Positions 1 through 10,053 of a stretch of DNA of 61,249 nt are shown in pieces. The notes below the pieces were generated by a model. The model was not told the DNA's origin. It saw nothing but the letters and a program-made list of their open reading frames with translations, and searched no databases. This DNA is from Massilia sp. Root335 (lineage in GTDB: Bacteria > Pseudomonadota > Gammaproteobacteria > Burkholderiales > Burkholderiaceae_D), in assembly GCF_001425685.1 (NCBI RefSeq), contig NZ_LMCY01000003.1:60388-121636 (forward strand). Direction: 5' to 3'. The position numbers and the translations under genes were made by a program. Position 1 is the first letter of the stretch, and each line of letters begins with the position of its first letter.

Positions 1-54
1 GCCCAAGGCCGATGCGTCCCGGAGCATGCGAACGTATCGCGCGCGCATAAAAAA

Positions 55-89
55 ACCGCTGCGGGGCCATCGACCCCGCAGCGGTTTTT
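55..89 (-). terminator. Rho-independent terminator after ppsA
   Basis: A perfect 12-bp GC-rich stem (ACCGCTGCGGGG at 55-66 with its complement at 74-85) and a 7-nt loop are flanked by A-runs on the left and T-runs on the right. Read on the minus strand it lies just past the ppsA stop and ends in a U-tract, so it should terminate ppsA. The T-run on the other side makes it potentially bidirectional. Confidence 0.9.
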
Positions 90-107
90 CATCGGGCGTT
101 CAGCCGC

Positions 108-2552
108 TTACAGCGCCGCCAGCTTCTGCCACGTATCGATCACCGAGTCCGGATTCAGCGACATCGACTCGATGCCCTGCTCCACCAGCCACACGGCGAA
201 GTCCGGATTGTCGGACGGCCCCTGGCCGCAGATGCCGATGTACTTGCCCTGCGCGCGGCAGGCCTTGATCGCCAGCGACAGCATCGCCTTCACGGCCGGG
301 TCGCGCTCGTCGAAGTCCTTGGCCAGCAGCTCCATGCCGGAGTCGCGGTCCAGGCCCAGCGTGAGCTGCGTGAGGTCGTTCGAACCGATCGAGAAGCCGT
401 CGAAGTACTGCAGGAACTGCTCGGCCAGGATGGCGTTCGACGGGACCTCGCACATCATGATGACGCGCAGGCCGTTCTCGCCGCGCTTCAGGCCATACTT
501 GCCCAGCAGCGCGATGACCTTCTCGGCCTGGCCCAGGGTGCGCACGAACGGGATCATGATCTCGACGTTCGTGAGGCCCATCTCTTCGCGCACGCGCTTC
601 ATGGCCATGCATTCCATTTCGAACGACTCGGCGAAGTCGTCGGCCAGGTAGCGCGCGGCGCCGCGGAAGCCCAGCATCGGGTTTTCCTCGTCCGGCTCGT
701 AGCGCGAACCGCCGATCAGCTTCTTGTACTCGTTCGACTTGAAGTCGGACAGGCGCACGATGACCGGCTTCGGCCAGAACGCGGCGGCGATCGTCGCCAC
801 GCCTTCGGCCAGCTTGTCGACGTAGAACGCGCGCGGCGACGCGTGGCCGCGTGCGACCGATTCCACGGCCTTTTTCAGGTCGTTGTCGATGTTCGGGTAC
901 TCGAGGATCGCCTTCGGGTGCACGCCGATGTTGTTGTTGATGATGAACTCCAGGCGGGCCAGGCCCACGCCGTTGTTCGGGATCGCCTGGAAGTCGAACG
1001 CCAGTTGCGGGTTACCGACGTTCATCATGATCTTGGTCGGGATCTTCGGCAGCTCGCCGCGCACGGATTCCGTCACTTCCGTTTCCAGCAGGCCGTCGTA
1101 GATGCGGCCTTCGTCGCCTTCGGCGCAGGAGACCGTGACGAACGTGCCGTCCTTCAGCGTGTCGGTCGCGTCGCCGCAGCCGACGACCGCCGGCACACCC
1201 AGTTCGCGGGCGATGATCGCCGCGTGGCAGGTGCGGCCGCCGCGGTTCGTCACGATCGCGGAGGCGCGCTTCATGACCGGTTCCCAGTTCGGGTCCGTCA
1301 TGTCGGCAACGAGGACGTCGCCCGGCTGCACGCGCTCCATTTCCGACGGATCGTGGATCACGCGGACCGGGCCGGCGCCGATCTTCTGGCCGATCGCGCG
1401 GCCCGACGTCAGCACGGTGCCCGTGCCCTTCAGCTTGAAGCGCTGCTGGGAGTCGGTCGCCTTCTGCTGCGACTTCACGGTTTCCGGGCGCGCCTGCAGG
1501 ATGTACAGCTTGCCGTCGCGGCCGTCCTTGCCCCACTCGATGTCCATCGGACGGCCGTAGTGCTTCTCGATGATGACGGCGTACTTGGCCAGCTCGACGA
1601 CTTCCTCGTCCAGCAGCGAGTAGCGGTTGCGCATTTCGATCGGCACGTCGACGGTCTGCACCGAGCGGCCCGCCTTGGCCTCGGCCGTGAATTCCATCTT
1701 GATCAGTTTCGAGCCGATGTTCTTGCGGATGACGGGCTTCTTGCCCTGCTCCAGCATCGGCTTGTGCACGTAGAACTCGTCCGGGTTCACGGCGCCCTGC
1801 ACGACGGTCTCGCCCAGGCCGTAGCTCGACGTGACGAACACGACGTCCTTGAAGCCGGATTCCGTGTCGATGGTGAACATGACGCCGGCCGCGCCGGTGT
1901 CGGAACGGACCATGCGCTGCACGCCGGCCGACAGGGCCACTTCGGCGTGCGTGAAGCCCTTGTGCACGCGATAGGAGATGGCGCGGTCGTTGTACAGCGA
2001 CGCGAACACGTGCTTCATCGCTTCCAGCACGTTGTCGATGCCGACCACGTTCAGGAACGTCTCCTGCTGGCCCGCGAACGAGGCGTCCGGCAGGTCTTCC
2101 GCCGTGGCGGACGAGCGCACGGCGAACGACACTTCGGTGCCGGAGTCGGCGACGAGGCGGTCGTAGAAGGCTTCGATTTCCTGCTGCAGGCGCGGCTGGA
2201 ACGGGGTGTCGACGATCCATTGGCGGATCTCGGCACCGGCGGCGGCCAGCGACCGGACGTCGTCGATGTCCAGGCCTTCCAGGCGGGTCGCGATGCGGTC
2301 GCCCAACGACGGGCCGCCGTCGATGCCGTGGTTCAGGAAGTCGCGGAAGGCTTGCGCCGTCGTGGCGAAGCCGCCCGGCACGCGCACGCCGGCTTCGGCC
2401 AGCTGGCTGATCATCTCGCCCAGGGACGCGTTCTTGCCGCCGACCGACTCGACGTCGGTCATGCGCAGGTTCTCGAACGACGCGACGTACACACTTTCCG
2501 CGGACGCTGTTGGGTCGGGCGCCTTCAGTACTGCATTCGACAGGTTAGTCAT
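108..2552 (-). CDS. ppsA: Phosphoenolpyruvate synthase
   Basis: Converts pyruvate, ATP and water to PEP, AMP and phosphate in the cytoplasm, the entry step of gluconeogenesis from three-carbon substrates. The 814-residue protein has the three-part layout of the family. An N-terminal ATP-grasp pyruvate/ATP-binding domain begins near residue 20 ([10 protein letters not shown]). A swivel domain carries the phosphohistidine motif [14 protein letters not shown] near residue 435. A C-terminal PEP-binding TIM barrel contains [19 protein letters not shown] and [13 protein letters not shown]. The frame is open upstream to 2753, but the start was set at 2552 because AAGGTG precedes this ATG and the upstream residues look non-coding. 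It is divergent from ppsR, its dedicated regulator, and ends at a strong terminator. Confidence 0.97.
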   Translation of the reverse strand: MTNLSNAVLKAPDPTASAESVYVASFENLRMTDVESVGGKNASLGEMISQLAEAGVRVPGGFATTAQAFRDFLNHGIDGGPSLGDRIATRLEGLDIDDVRSLAAAGAEIRQWIVDTPFQPRLQQEIEAFYDRLVADSGTEVSFAVRSSATAEDLPDASFAGQQETFLNVVGIDNVLEAMKHVFASLYNDRAISYRVHKGFTHAEVALSAGVQRMVRSDTGAAGVMFTIDTESGFKDVVFVTSSYGLGETVVQGAVNPDEFYVHKPMLEQGKKPVIRKNIGSKLIKMEFTAEAKAGRSVQTVDVPIEMRNRYSLLDEEVVELAKYAVIIEKHYGRPMDIEWGKDGRDGKLYILQARPETVKSQQKATDSQQRFKLKGTGTVLTSGRAIGQKIGAGPVRVIHDPSEMERVQPGDVLVADMTDPNWEPVMKRASAIVTNRGGRTCHAAIIARELGVPAVVGCGDATDTLKDGTFVTVSCAEGDEGRIYDGLLETEVTESVRGELPKIPTKIMMNVGNPQLAFDFQAIPNNGVGLARLEFIINNNIGVHPKAILEYPNIDNDLKKAVESVARGHASPRAFYVDKLAEGVATIAAAFWPKPVIVRLSDFKSNEYKKLIGGSRYEPDEENPMLGFRGAARYLADDFAESFEMECMAMKRVREEMGLTNVEIMIPFVRTLGQAEKVIALLGKYGLKRGENGLRVIMMCEVPSNAILAEQFLQYFDGFSIGSNDLTQLTLGLDRDSGMELLAKDFDERDPAVKAMLSLAIKACRAQGKYIGICGQGPSDNPDFAVWLVEQGIESMSLNPDSVIDTWQKLAAL

Positions 2553-2840
2553 GGTAAAACACCTTTGTGATGATGGAAATCTGCACGGCGGATCGGCCGA
2601 CGGCCGGATGACGGACGAGCCTGGCGGGGCAGCGGCGGCGGGCCGGGCACTGCGCATGAAACACACGCGTGCTCCTGGCCGGCTTCGCGCGGCAGGCTGG
2701 TCGGTTTCCGGGGGATTTCTTGTTATTCTTGGCGTCGTACAGCACAATCTCACAACCCGTTGCCCAACATTTTACCCCGTGCGACTGGGTTTCACAGCCC
2801 TGGGGCTGCAACTTTGTCATTATCTGTCCAAAAAAACATC

Positions 2841-3689
2841 ATGTCCCTCCCGAGCACTCCAGCGAGTCCAGACGCCGCGCGCACCGTCTTCTTCGTGTCC
2901 GACGGCACCGGCATCACGGCGGAAACCTTCGGCCACGCGGTGCTGAGCCAGTTCGAAATGCGCTTCCGGCAGATCCGCCTGCCGTTCATCGATACGATCG
3001 AAAAAGCCTACGAGGCCGCGCGCCGCATCAACGACGTCGCCATCGCCGACAACCAGCGCCCGATCGTGTTCTCCACCCTCGTCAAGCACGACCTGTCCGC
3101 GGTGATCCGCGCCGCGCAGGGCATGCACATGGACCTGTTCCAGACCTTCGTCGCCCCGCTCGAGCAGGAATTGCGGGTGAAGTCGACGCACACGATCGGC
3201 CGCATCCACAACGTCGTCGATACCGAGGAGTACAAGAACCGCATCGAGGCCATCAACTTCTCGCTGGCGCACGACGACGGCCAGTCGCACAAGAACCTGG
3301 CGGATGCGGACGTGATCCTGGTGGGCGTGTCGCGCTCGGGCAAGACGCCCACGAGCCTGTACCTGGCCATGCAATACGGGATCAAGGCGGCGAACTACCC
3401 GCTGATCCCGGACGATTTCGAACGCAACAAGCTGCCGTCGGCGCTGCCGCCGTTCAAGCACAAGATCTTCGGCCTGACCATCACGCCGGAGCGCCTGTCC
3501 GAGATCCGCAACGAGCGGCGCGCGGGGAGCAAGTATGCGTCGCTGGAGAATTGCCGCTACGAGGTGAACGAGGCCGAGCAGCTGATGCGGCGCGAAGGAA
3601 TCCGGTGGTTGTCGTCGACGACCAAGTCGATCGAGGAGATTTCGACGACGATCCTCCAGGAGATCAAGCCGGACCGGCGCGAGTATTGA
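2841..3689 (+). CDS. ppsR: PEP synthase regulatory protein (PSRP, DUF299 kinase/pyrophosphorylase)
   Basis: A bifunctional regulator. In known homologues it inactivates PEP synthase by ADP-dependent phosphorylation of a threonine next to the catalytic histidine, and reactivates it by phosphate-dependent dephosphorylation. The 282-residue product starts its conserved core with [19 protein letters not shown] and has the family P-loop [15 protein letters not shown] near residue 162, both typical of DUF299. The length matches the family (about 270-280). The start at 2841 was chosen because the DUF299 core begins shortly after it; the open frame to 2760 adds unrelated residues. It faces ppsA head to head across 288 bp, the usual arrangement for this regulator and its target. 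Confidence 0.95.
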   Translation: MSLPSTPASPDAARTVFFVSDGTGITAETFGHAVLSQFEMRFRQIRLPFIDTIEKAYEAARRINDVAIADNQRPIVFSTLVKHDLSAVIRAAQGMHMDLFQTFVAPLEQELRVKSTHTIGRIHNVVDTEEYKNRIEAINFSLAHDDGQSHKNLADADVILVGVSRSGKTPTSLYLAMQYGIKAANYPLIPDDFERNKLPSALPPFKHKIFGLTITPERLSEIRNERRAGSKYASLENCRYEVNEAEQLMRREGIRWLSSTTKSIEEISTTILQEIKPDRREY

Positions 3690-3702
3690 TGTTCCGGCCG
3701 GG

Positions 3703-3736
3703 ACGCGTTTGGCGGGCTCGGGGAGCCCACCCTACG
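3703..3736. repeat. Palindromic intergenic repeat of the GTAGGGTGGGC type
   Basis: The 83-bp gap between the converging ppsR and REC-EAL genes contains an imperfect palindrome (GGCGGGCTC at 3711-3719, GAGCCCACC at 3723-3731) followed by CTACG. Read on the minus strand it is CGTAGGGTGGGCTCCCCGAG, which resembles a short interspersed repeat I recall from several proteobacterial genomes. It may also act as a bidirectional terminator hairpin, although there is no clear T-run. No second copy was noticed in this window. Confidence 0.45.
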
Positions 3737-3772
3737 ATACCGCCAGCCGGTCCGCCGCCCGATCGGGGAATC

Positions 3773-4987
3773 TCAAAAGAAATGCCGCCAGTCTTCCAGC
3801 CACCCCGGAAACTCGTCCGCCGCCATCGGATTGGCGATGTGGTAGCCCTGCGCATACGTGCACCCGAGGCCCTGAAGGAAATCCCAGTCCTGCCGGGTCT
3901 CCACGCCCACGGCCACCGACATGCGGTCCAGGCTGTGCGCGAGTCCCAGGCAGGATTTCAGCACGGTGCCCAGCGGGCGTTTCTTCGACGCGCCATCCAC
4001 GAACGAGCGGTCGATCTTGAGTTCGGAGAACGGGATGCGGGCCAGGATCTGCAGGTTCGAGCGCCCCGTGCCGTAGTCGTCGATCGCGAGGCCGAAGCCC
4101 ATCATGCGCAGGCGCACGAGGCGTTCGATGAAGTCGGCGTCGAAGCTGAGGATCGCCGATTCCGTCATCTCGAACGTCAGGTAGTCGGGCAGCACGCCGT
4201 GGCGCTTCATCGTCGACGCCACCTGGCGGATGAAGTTCGGATGCGCCAGCGTCTCGGGCGCCAGGTTCAGCGAGATCGAGATCGGGATGCCCTGGTCGTG
4301 GTAGCGGCGGCAGCGCTCCACCGACATCTCCAGCATCGTCCAGTCGAGGAAGTCGATGCGGTTGTTCTGCTCCAGCGCGCCGATGAAGGATGACGGTCCG
4401 AGCATGCCGTGCTCGGGATGGCGCCAGCGGGCGAAGGTCTCGAGGCCTTTCACCTGGCCCGTCGCGAGCTCGATCTTGGGCTGGAAGAAGGGTTCGAACT
4501 GGCGCTTCTGCAGGCCGACGCCCACCTCGGCGAACGAAAAGCTCGGCCCCGGCGTGGCGGCGCGCGCGGGCTTCGGCGGCTGGTAATTGTCCAGCAGGGC
4601 GCGCAGCTTGGTGCTCGTGACGGGCTTGGCGATCGTCCCGAGCAGGTCCACGCCGTGGGCCTGCGCGAGGCTCTCGACGGAAAACAGCACGCTGGACGGC
4701 TGGGCGCCGACGACGATCAGGCGCACGCTCGACTTCAGCGCCGCGATGGCGCGCAGCAGTTCCAGGCCGTCCATGCCGCCCAGGTCGAGGTCGATGACGG
4801 CCACGTCCACCCTGGGCGTGAAGCTGGCCTGCAGCGTGCGCAGGGCCATCGGGCCGTCCGGCACGTCGGTGACGCGCGTGGCGCCCACCTGCGCCAGCGC
4901 CTCGATCAGCGCGCGGCGCTGCACCGGGTCCGCTTCCGCCACCAGAAAGTGCAAAGACTGCAACTGCGATTGCCCCATGTCCATCAT
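3773..4987 (-). CDS. REC-EAL response regulator, probably catalytically degenerate
   Basis: A 404-residue protein with an N-terminal receiver domain and a C-terminal EAL domain, the layout of RocR/VieA-type c-di-GMP phosphodiesterases. The receiver (residues 10-135) keeps a phospho-acceptor aspartate in VAVIDLDLGGMDGLELL and a lysine in IAKPVTS. The EAL domain keeps many ligand positions: KGLETFARW (EAL is ETF), ISLNLAPE, FEMTESA, IDDYGTG and SELKIDRSF. The usual AEGVE motif, however, reads AVGVE, so the glutamate proposed as general base in RocR is valine. It may therefore bind c-di-GMP, or act as a partner protein, without hydrolysing it. It has no membrane segment. ATGs at 4987 and 4984 are both possible; GGAG is better spaced for the second. 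Confidence 0.85.
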   Translation of the reverse strand: MMDMGQSQLQSLHFLVAEADPVQRRALIEALAQVGATRVTDVPDGPMALRTLQASFTPRVDVAVIDLDLGGMDGLELLRAIAALKSSVRLIVVGAQPSSVLFSVESLAQAHGVDLLGTIAKPVTSTKLRALLDNYQPPKPARAATPGPSFSFAEVGVGLQKRQFEPFFQPKIELATGQVKGLETFARWRHPEHGMLGPSSFIGALEQNNRIDFLDWTMLEMSVERCRRYHDQGIPISISLNLAPETLAHPNFIRQVASTMKRHGVLPDYLTFEMTESAILSFDADFIERLVRLRMMGFGLAIDDYGTGRSNLQILARIPFSELKIDRSFVDGASKKRPLGTVLKSCLGLAHSLDRMSVAVGVETRQDWDFLQGLGCTYAQGYHIANPMAADEFPGWLEDWRHFF

Positions 4988-5035
4988 GACTCCGTCGTTA
5001 CCTGCACGAAGCGTAACCGAACGGGCCTGTCGCGT

Positions 5036-5836
5036 CTATGCCTTGCGCTGCCGCTGTTGCTGGCGCAGCTGTTCGAAGAAGCACACGGCCGCGCAGGCGG
5101 CCACGTTCAGCGATTCCACCGCGCCCGCATGGGGGATGGCGACGCGGTGCGTGGCCAGGTCCAGCAGCGCGGCCGACACGCCCTGCCCTTCATGGCCCAG
5201 CAGCCAGGCGGCCGGGCGGGACAGGTCGACGTCGTAGATCCGTTCGCTCGCATAGCCGCTCGTCGCCAGCACGGGCACGCGCGCCGCGCGCACGAGCGCC
5301 TCCAGGTCGACGTTCTCGAAGATCTCCAGCACGAAATGGGCGCCCATCGCGGCGCGCAGCACCTTGGGCGACCACATCGACGCCGTGCCGGGGCTGCAAT
5401 ACACCTGCCGGATGCCGGCCGCGCCGGCGCTGCGCAGGATCGAGCCGGCATTGCCCGGGTCCTGCACCCCGTCCAGCAGCACGGCCGATTCGGCCAACGC
5501 TGCGGGCCGCGCGGGCCGTGGCGTGTCGACCAGGAACAGCAGGTGGATGCCGTGTTCGACCTGGCTCAGCGCCCCGAACAGCGCATCCGGCAGCGCCGTG
5601 GCGGGACCTTGCACGCGGTCGACGATGGCGGCCACTTCCGGGTTCGCCAGCGCGCCTTCGGACACGACGCAATGCACCGGCTGCCCCACGAGGTCGAGGT
5701 AGGCCTGGCACAGGTGGACGCCGTCCAGCAGCGAACGCCGCGCCTTGCGCAGTGCCTGGCTGCTGCCCGCGAGGTGCTTGAGCTCCTTGTAGAACGGGTT
5801 GTCGCGCGACGTGACGCTCTTGATCGCGCTCGTCAT
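5036..5836 (-). CDS. TrmH/SpoU-family RNA 2'-O-ribose methyltransferase
   Basis: Predicted SAM-dependent ribose methyltransferase acting on rRNA or tRNA; the exact nucleotide cannot be told from sequence. The 266-residue protein has an N-terminal substrate-binding region ([19 protein letters not shown]) and a C-terminal trefoil-knot SPOUT domain with the family motifs [25 protein letters not shown] and [18 protein letters not shown]. It resembles the 23S rRNA methyltransferases usually found next to rnhB in betaproteobacteria. The start at 5836 overlaps the rnhB stop (ATGA), which suggests translational coupling; the open frame extending upstream of it is rnhB territory read in another frame. 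Confidence 0.88.
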   Translation of the reverse strand: MTSAIKSVTSRDNPFYKELKHLAGSSQALRKARRSLLDGVHLCQAYLDLVGQPVHCVVSEGALANPEVAAIVDRVQGPATALPDALFGALSQVEHGIHLLFLVDTPRPARPAALAESAVLLDGVQDPGNAGSILRSAGAAGIRQVYCSPGTASMWSPKVLRAAMGAHFVLEIFENVDLEALVRAARVPVLATSGYASERIYDVDLSRPAAWLLGHEGQGVSAALLDLATHRVAIPHAGAVESLNVAACAAVCFFEQLRQQQRQRKA

Positions 5837-6489
5837 GCGGGCTCCCCGAACAGGTCCGGCTCGATCAGCGCGCGCACGGGCGCGAAGCTGCGCCGGTGCA
5901 CGGGGCTCGGACCGTGCTCGCGCAGGCGCGCGAGGTGCAGCGCCGTCGAATAGCCCTTGTGCTGGTCGAAGGCGTATTGCGGATACGTTGCGTGCAGCGC
6001 GACCAGGGCGGCGTCGCGCGCCGTCTTGGCAAGGATCGACGCAGCCGAAATCGCATGCACCTTGTCGTCGCCCTCCACCACGGCATGCGCGCGGATGTGC
6101 GGCGCGAACTGCGGGCAGCGGTTGCCGTCGATGAGCGCGATGGTCGGCACGGTCGCGAGCAGCTCGACCGCGCGGCGCATCGCCAGCATCGTCGCCTGCA
6201 GGATGTTCAGCGTGTCGATTTCCGTGTGCGAGCACTCGGCGATGGCCCAGGCCAGCGCATGTTCCTTGATGAGCGGGGCCAGCTCGTCGCGCCGCGCTTC
6301 CGTCAGTTTTTTCGAGTCGCGCAGGCCGTCGATCGGGCGCGCCGGATCGAGGATCACGGCCGCCGCGTACACCGGGCCGGCCAGCGGGCCGCGGCCGGCC
6401 TCGTCGACGCCGCAGACGATGTCGTCCAGCGTGAACGGGCGGTTCTTCGGCGGCAGGCCGGGGTAGAAATCGAACTTCTTTTTTCTCAT
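5833..6489 (-). CDS. rnhB: Ribonuclease HII
   Basis: Cleaves the RNA strand of RNA-DNA hybrids, including single ribonucleotides embedded in DNA. The 218-residue product shows the RNase HII signature [20 protein letters not shown] near residue 25, with catalytic Asp-Glu, then GLRDSKKL and later [10 protein letters not shown] and [15 protein letters not shown]. The start [11 protein letters not shown] at 6489 overlaps the lpxB stop by ATGA. Position between lpxB and the methyltransferase gene is conserved in many proteobacteria (lpxA-lpxB-rnhB). Confidence 0.96.
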   Translation of the reverse strand: MRKKKFDFYPGLPPKNRPFTLDDIVCGVDEAGRGPLAGPVYAAAVILDPARPIDGLRDSKKLTEARRDELAPLIKEHALAWAIAECSHTEIDTLNILQATMLAMRRAVELLATVPTIALIDGNRCPQFAPHIRAHAVVEGDDKVHAISAASILAKTARDAALVALHATYPQYAFDQHKGYSTALHLARLREHGPSPVHRRSFAPVRALIEPDLFGEPA

Positions 6490-7658
6490 GCTTTGCCTAT
6501 CACCTGCAGCACGGCGCGGGCGCTTTCGCGCGCGCTGTCGCGCAGCAGGCTGTGATGCATTTCGGTGAAGCGCTCGCGCAGCCGCACCCGGTTGTTCTCG
6601 TCCGTCAGCTGGAACCAGACGGCATCCGCCAGCGCCTCGGGCGTCGCCGCGTGCTGCAGGAATTCCGGCACGACGGACTCGCGCGCCAGGATGTTCGGCA
6701 GCCCGATCCACGGCAGGTAGCCCATGTTCCGGATGAGCAGCCACTCGGCCTGCAAGACCTTGTACGCGATCACCATCGGCTTCTTGAACAGCGCCACTTC
6801 CAGCGTGGCGGTGCCGGATGCCGCCAGCACGGCGTCGGCCGCCGCGATGCACGCGTGCGACTCGCCGTCGACGAGCTGCAGCGGCACGTCCTGCAGACCG
6901 GCTTTCGCCATCAGCTCCATAAAATACGCCTTCTGGCGTTCTCCCGCCATCGGCGCGATGAAGCGGACGGACGGGTCGCGCGCGGCCAGCAGTTTCACCG
7001 TGCGGACGTACGGCTCCGTCAGGTATTTGATTTCCGACATCCGGCTGCCCGGCATGACGGTGACGACCCGCGCATCCTCCGGCAGCCCGAGGGTGCGCCG
7101 CGCGGCACGCACGTCCGGCACGAGCGGGATCGTCTCCGCCAGCGGATGGCCGATGTACGTGACGGGCACGCCGGCCTTCTGGTAGATCGCTTCCTCGAAC
7201 GGGAAGATCACGAGCATGTGCGACACGGCGCGCTGGATCTTCTTGATGCGGCCGCCCCGCCACGCCCAGATCTGCGGGCCGACGAAGTGCACGGTCGGGA
7301 TGCCGGCCGCGCGCAGCTGCTCTTCGAGGCCGAGGTTGAAGCCGGGGTAGTCGGCGCCGATGAACGCGGCCGGCTGCTGCGCCAGCAGGCGGTCGCGCAG
7401 GCGGTTCTGGATGCCCTTCAGTTCGCGGTAGCGCAGCAGCACGGGCAGCAGGCCGCGCACGGTGAGCGTGTCCATCGGCACGTCGGAAGCCAGGCCCTGC
7501 TCCAGCATGCGCGGACCGCCGATGCCGGAAAAGGCAACGCCCGGCAGGTGCGGCTTGAGACCCGCCATCAGGCGCGCCGCCAGCAGGTCGCCCGACAGTT
7601 CGCCGGCCACGAGGGCGAGCGACACCGGGGCCGCCGTCGGATCAGCGGACGATGCCAC
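6486..7658 (-). CDS. lpxB: Lipid-A-disaccharide synthase
   Basis: Glycosyltransferase that joins UDP-2,3-diacylglucosamine to lipid X, forming the lipid A disaccharide at the inner face of the inner membrane. The 390-residue sequence has the expected N-terminus ([19 protein letters not shown]), [27 protein letters not shown] and [10 protein letters not shown], then [16 protein letters not shown] and [17 protein letters not shown] near the C-terminal nucleotide-binding lobe. Its start overlaps the lpxA end by 17 bp and its stop overlaps rnhB, so the genes are probably cotranscribed. Confidence 0.97.
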   Translation of the reverse strand: MASSADPTAAPVSLALVAGELSGDLLAARLMAGLKPHLPGVAFSGIGGPRMLEQGLASDVPMDTLTVRGLLPVLLRYRELKGIQNRLRDRLLAQQPAAFIGADYPGFNLGLEEQLRAAGIPTVHFVGPQIWAWRGGRIKKIQRAVSHMLVIFPFEEAIYQKAGVPVTYIGHPLAETIPLVPDVRAARRTLGLPEDARVVTVMPGSRMSEIKYLTEPYVRTVKLLAARDPSVRFIAPMAGERQKAYFMELMAKAGLQDVPLQLVDGESHACIAAADAVLAASGTATLEVALFKKPMVIAYKVLQAEWLLIRNMGYLPWIGLPNILARESVVPEFLQHAATPEALADAVWFQLTDENNRVRLRERFTEMHHSLLRDSARESARAVLQVIGKA

Positions 7659-8430
7659 GGCTCGTGGTGTCGAGGAAGTCGCGCATCGCGCGGATGTGCG
7701 GCGCCGCGTCGCCGGCGGCGCTTTCCTCTTCCGCCAGTTTGGCCTTGGCTTCTTCCAGCGTGAGGCCGGAGCGGTAGATGTGCTTGTACGCGGCGCGGAT
7801 CGCGTTGATCTGCTCGCGCGTGAAGCCGCGGCGCTTGAGGCCCTCGATGTTCACGCCATGCGCCTCGGCCGGGTTGCCGGAGACGAGCACGAACGGCGGC
7901 ACGTCCTGCGTGAGGCTCGTGTACATGCCGATGAAGGCGTGCGCGCCGATCTTGCAGAACTGGTGCACGCCGCAGTAGCCGGACAGGATCGCCCAGTCGC
8001 CCACGTGCACGTGGCCCGCGAGCTGCGCATTGTTCGAGAAGATCGTGTTGCTGCCGACCTGGCAGTCGTGCGCCAGGTGCGTGTATGCCGACATCCAGTT
8101 GTCGCTGCCCAGGCGCGTCACGCCCGCGTCCTGCGCCGTGCCGAGGTTGAACGTGCAGAATTCGCGGATCGTGTTGCGGTCGCCGATTTCCAGGCGGGTC
8201 GGCTCGCCGGCCCACTTCTTGTCCTGCGGCGCGGCGCCCAGCGACGCGAACTGGAAGATGCGGTTGTCGCGGCCGATCGTCGTATGGCCCTCGATGACCA
8301 CGTGCGGCCCCACCACGGTGCCGGCGCCGATACGCACATCGGGGCCGATGATCGAATACGGGCCGACTTCGACGGTGGAATCCAGCTCCGCCTTCGGGTC
8401 GACGATCGCGCTCGGGTGGACCTTGCTCAT
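7642..8430 (-). CDS. lpxA: UDP-N-acetylglucosamine acyltransferase
   Basis: First enzyme of lipid A synthesis: transfers 3-hydroxyacyl from ACP to the 3-OH of UDP-GlcNAc. The 262-residue protein begins with left-handed beta-helix hexapeptide repeats (HPSAIVDPKAELDSTVEVGP, IGAGTVVGPHVVI) and contains TYTHLAHDCQVGSNTIFSN, where the histidine of HLAHDC is the family's catalytic base. The C-terminal alpha-helical part (FTREQINAIRAAYKHIYRSG) is typical. The start at 8430 overlaps the fabZ stop by one base (TGATG). The open frame up to 8478 was rejected because the LpxA homology begins at [10 protein letters not shown]. Confidence 0.97.
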   Translation of the reverse strand: MSKVHPSAIVDPKAELDSTVEVGPYSIIGPDVRIGAGTVVGPHVVIEGHTTIGRDNRIFQFASLGAAPQDKKWAGEPTRLEIGDRNTIREFCTFNLGTAQDAGVTRLGSDNWMSAYTHLAHDCQVGSNTIFSNNAQLAGHVHVGDWAILSGYCGVHQFCKIGAHAFIGMYTSLTQDVPPFVLVSGNPAEAHGVNIEGLKRRGFTREQINAIRAAYKHIYRSGLTLEEAKAKLAEEESAAGDAAPHIRAMRDFLDTTSRGIVR

Positions 8431-8921
8431 CACTCCCCCGCGCGCGGTTGCGTCGATTCGTTTGCCCTGATGGTGCACATCAGTTCCGCCTCGACGGCGA
8501 CCTTGCCGTCGACGCTGGCGACAGCCTTGTACTTCCAGATGCCGCGCGACGTGCGCAGGATCTCGACGTCCATCTTGAGCTGGTCGCCCGGCTCGACGGG
8601 GCGCTTGAAGCGCGCGTTGTCGATGCCGACGAAGTACACGACCGAGTTCTCGTCCGGCTTGACGTTCATGGTCATGAACGACAGGATCGCGGCCGTCTGC
8701 GCCAGCGCCTCGATCATCAGGACGCCCGGCATCACCGGCTTGTGCGGGAAGTGGCCGTTGAAGAATTCCTCGTTGACGGTCACGTTCTTGATGGCGGTGA
8801 TGGTCTTGCCGATTTCGTAGTCGACCACGCGATCCACCAGCAGCAGCGGATAGCGGTGCGGCAGGTATTCCTTGATCTCGTTGATCCCCAGGGTTTTATT
8901 CGTCGTGGCTTCGGTCGTCAT
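8430..8921 (-). CDS. fabZ: 3-hydroxyacyl-[ACP] dehydratase FabZ
   Basis: Dehydrates 3-hydroxyacyl-ACP in fatty acid elongation and competes with LpxA/LpxD for hydroxyacyl-ACP. The 163-residue protein has a hot-dog fold with the signature [14 protein letters not shown] near the N-terminus and the active-site segment [20 protein letters not shown], with catalytic histidine followed later by glutamate. A 20-residue N-terminal extension precedes the core. The start at 8921 overlaps the lpxD stop by ATGA. Its place between lpxD and lpxA is the classic lpxD-fabZ-lpxA-lpxB order. Confidence 0.97.
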   Translation of the reverse strand: MTTEATTNKTLGINEIKEYLPHRYPLLLVDRVVDYEIGKTITAIKNVTVNEEFFNGHFPHKPVMPGVLMIEALAQTAAILSFMTMNVKPDENSVVYFVGIDNARFKRPVEPGDQLKMDVEILRTSRGIWKYKAVASVDGKVAVEAELMCTIRANESTQPRAGE

Positions 8922-9976
8922 TTTTGTTCTGTAGGTTCGGTCAGTTGTTTGATCTGTTTTTCCAGGTTGCGCATCTTCTCGCGCAGCGCGGACAGGTTGC
9001 GCACGATGGCTGCGCTCTTTTCCCATTCGGCGTTCTTGGCCAGCGGATAAAAGCCCGTGTACTGCCCCGGCTCCAGCACGGAGCGCGACACCATGCTGCC
9101 GGAGGAGATATGGACGTTGTCCGCGATTTCCAGGTGCCCCAGCACCATGGCCGCGCCGCCGAACGTGCAATTCTTGCCGATCTTCGCGCTGCCGGCTACC
9201 CCCACGCAGCCGGCCATCGCCGTGTTCGCGCCGATGTGGCAGTTGTGGCCGATCTGGATCTGGTTGTCGAGCTTCACGCCGTCCTCGATCACGGTGTCGG
9301 CCAGCGCGCCGCGGTCGATGGTCGTGTTGGCGCCGACGTCGACGTCGTCGCCCAGCAGCACGCGGCCCGTCTGCGGGATCTTGATGTACACGCCGTTCTC
9401 GCGCGCGAAGCCGAATCCGTCGGTGCCGATCACGGCGCCCGAGTGCAGGATGCCGCGCTTGCCGACCTTGCAGCGCGCGTGGAACGTGACGTTCGCGAAC
9501 AGGTGCGTCTCTTCCCCGATCTCGGCGTCGCGGCCGACGAAGCAGCCGGCGTCGACGCGGACGCCCCCTGCAATCACGGCGCCCGCTTCCACCGTCACGT
9601 TCGGGCCGATGTGCGCGGACGGGTCGATGCGCGCCGTCTCGTGCACGACGGCGCTGGGATGGATGCCGGCCGGCGGGACGATCTCGTCCAGCGCCACGAA
9701 ATACTGGGCGGCGCGGGCGAAGTAGGCGTACGGGTTGGTGGTGATGATGCGTGCGCCGGCATACGTCGTGGCGACGGTGGCGTCGTCGAGCGGCGAGACG
9801 ATGAGCGCCGCGGCGCCGCTCTGTGCGGCCAGCGCGCGCAATTTGCTGTTGCTGAGAAAGCTGATGTGCGAAGCGTCGGCGCTGTCGAGCGGTGCGATGC
9901 CCTGAACCTCGAGGTTCGGGTCACCCACCAGCTGCCCACCGAAGCGTTCGACCAAATCACCCAGTCGAGTGCCCAT
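8918..9976 (-). CDS. lpxD: UDP-3-O-(3-hydroxyacyl)glucosamine N-acyltransferase
   Basis: Third step of lipid A synthesis: N-acylation of UDP-3-O-acylglucosamine. The 352-residue protein has the LpxD N-terminal uridine-binding domain ([35 protein letters not shown]). A long left-handed beta-helix follows, with [20 protein letters not shown] and the catalytic-histidine region [22 protein letters not shown]-terminal helix ([15 protein letters not shown]) closes it. It lies directly downstream of skp, separated by a terminator-like hairpin that may reduce read-through. Confidence 0.97.
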   Translation of the reverse strand: MGTRLGDLVERFGGQLVGDPNLEVQGIAPLDSADASHISFLSNSKLRALAAQSGAAALIVSPLDDATVATTYAGARIITTNPYAYFARAAQYFVALDEIVPPAGIHPSAVVHETARIDPSAHIGPNVTVEAGAVIAGGVRVDAGCFVGRDAEIGEETHLFANVTFHARCKVGKRGILHSGAVIGTDGFGFARENGVYIKIPQTGRVLLGDDVDVGANTTIDRGALADTVIEDGVKLDNQIQIGHNCHIGANTAMAGCVGVAGSAKIGKNCTFGGAAMVLGHLEIADNVHISSGSMVSRSVLEPGQYTGFYPLAKNAEWEKSAAIVRNLSALREKMRNLEKQIKQLTEPTEQK

Positions 9977-10000
9977 CGTGGTCGTTCCGTAAAAGAATTG

Positions 10001-10033
10001 AAAACTGCCGGCCGCTCATCAAGCCGGCCGGCA
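10001..10033 (-). terminator. Terminator-like hairpin between skp and lpxD
   Basis: A perfect 9-bp inverted repeat (TGCCGGCCG at 10006-10014, CGGCCGGCA at 10025-10033) with a 10-nt loop. On the minus strand it is followed by G and four U residues. It lies inside what is otherwise a continuous operon, so it is more likely an attenuator or processing site than a full stop. Confidence 0.55.
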
Positions 10034-10053
10034 TCCAGCAAGCCGTTGGCGGC

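Noticed and set aside
2553..2753. N-terminal extension of ppsA to 2753
   Set aside because: The residues are unlike PpsA, and a good ribosome-binding site lies before 2552.
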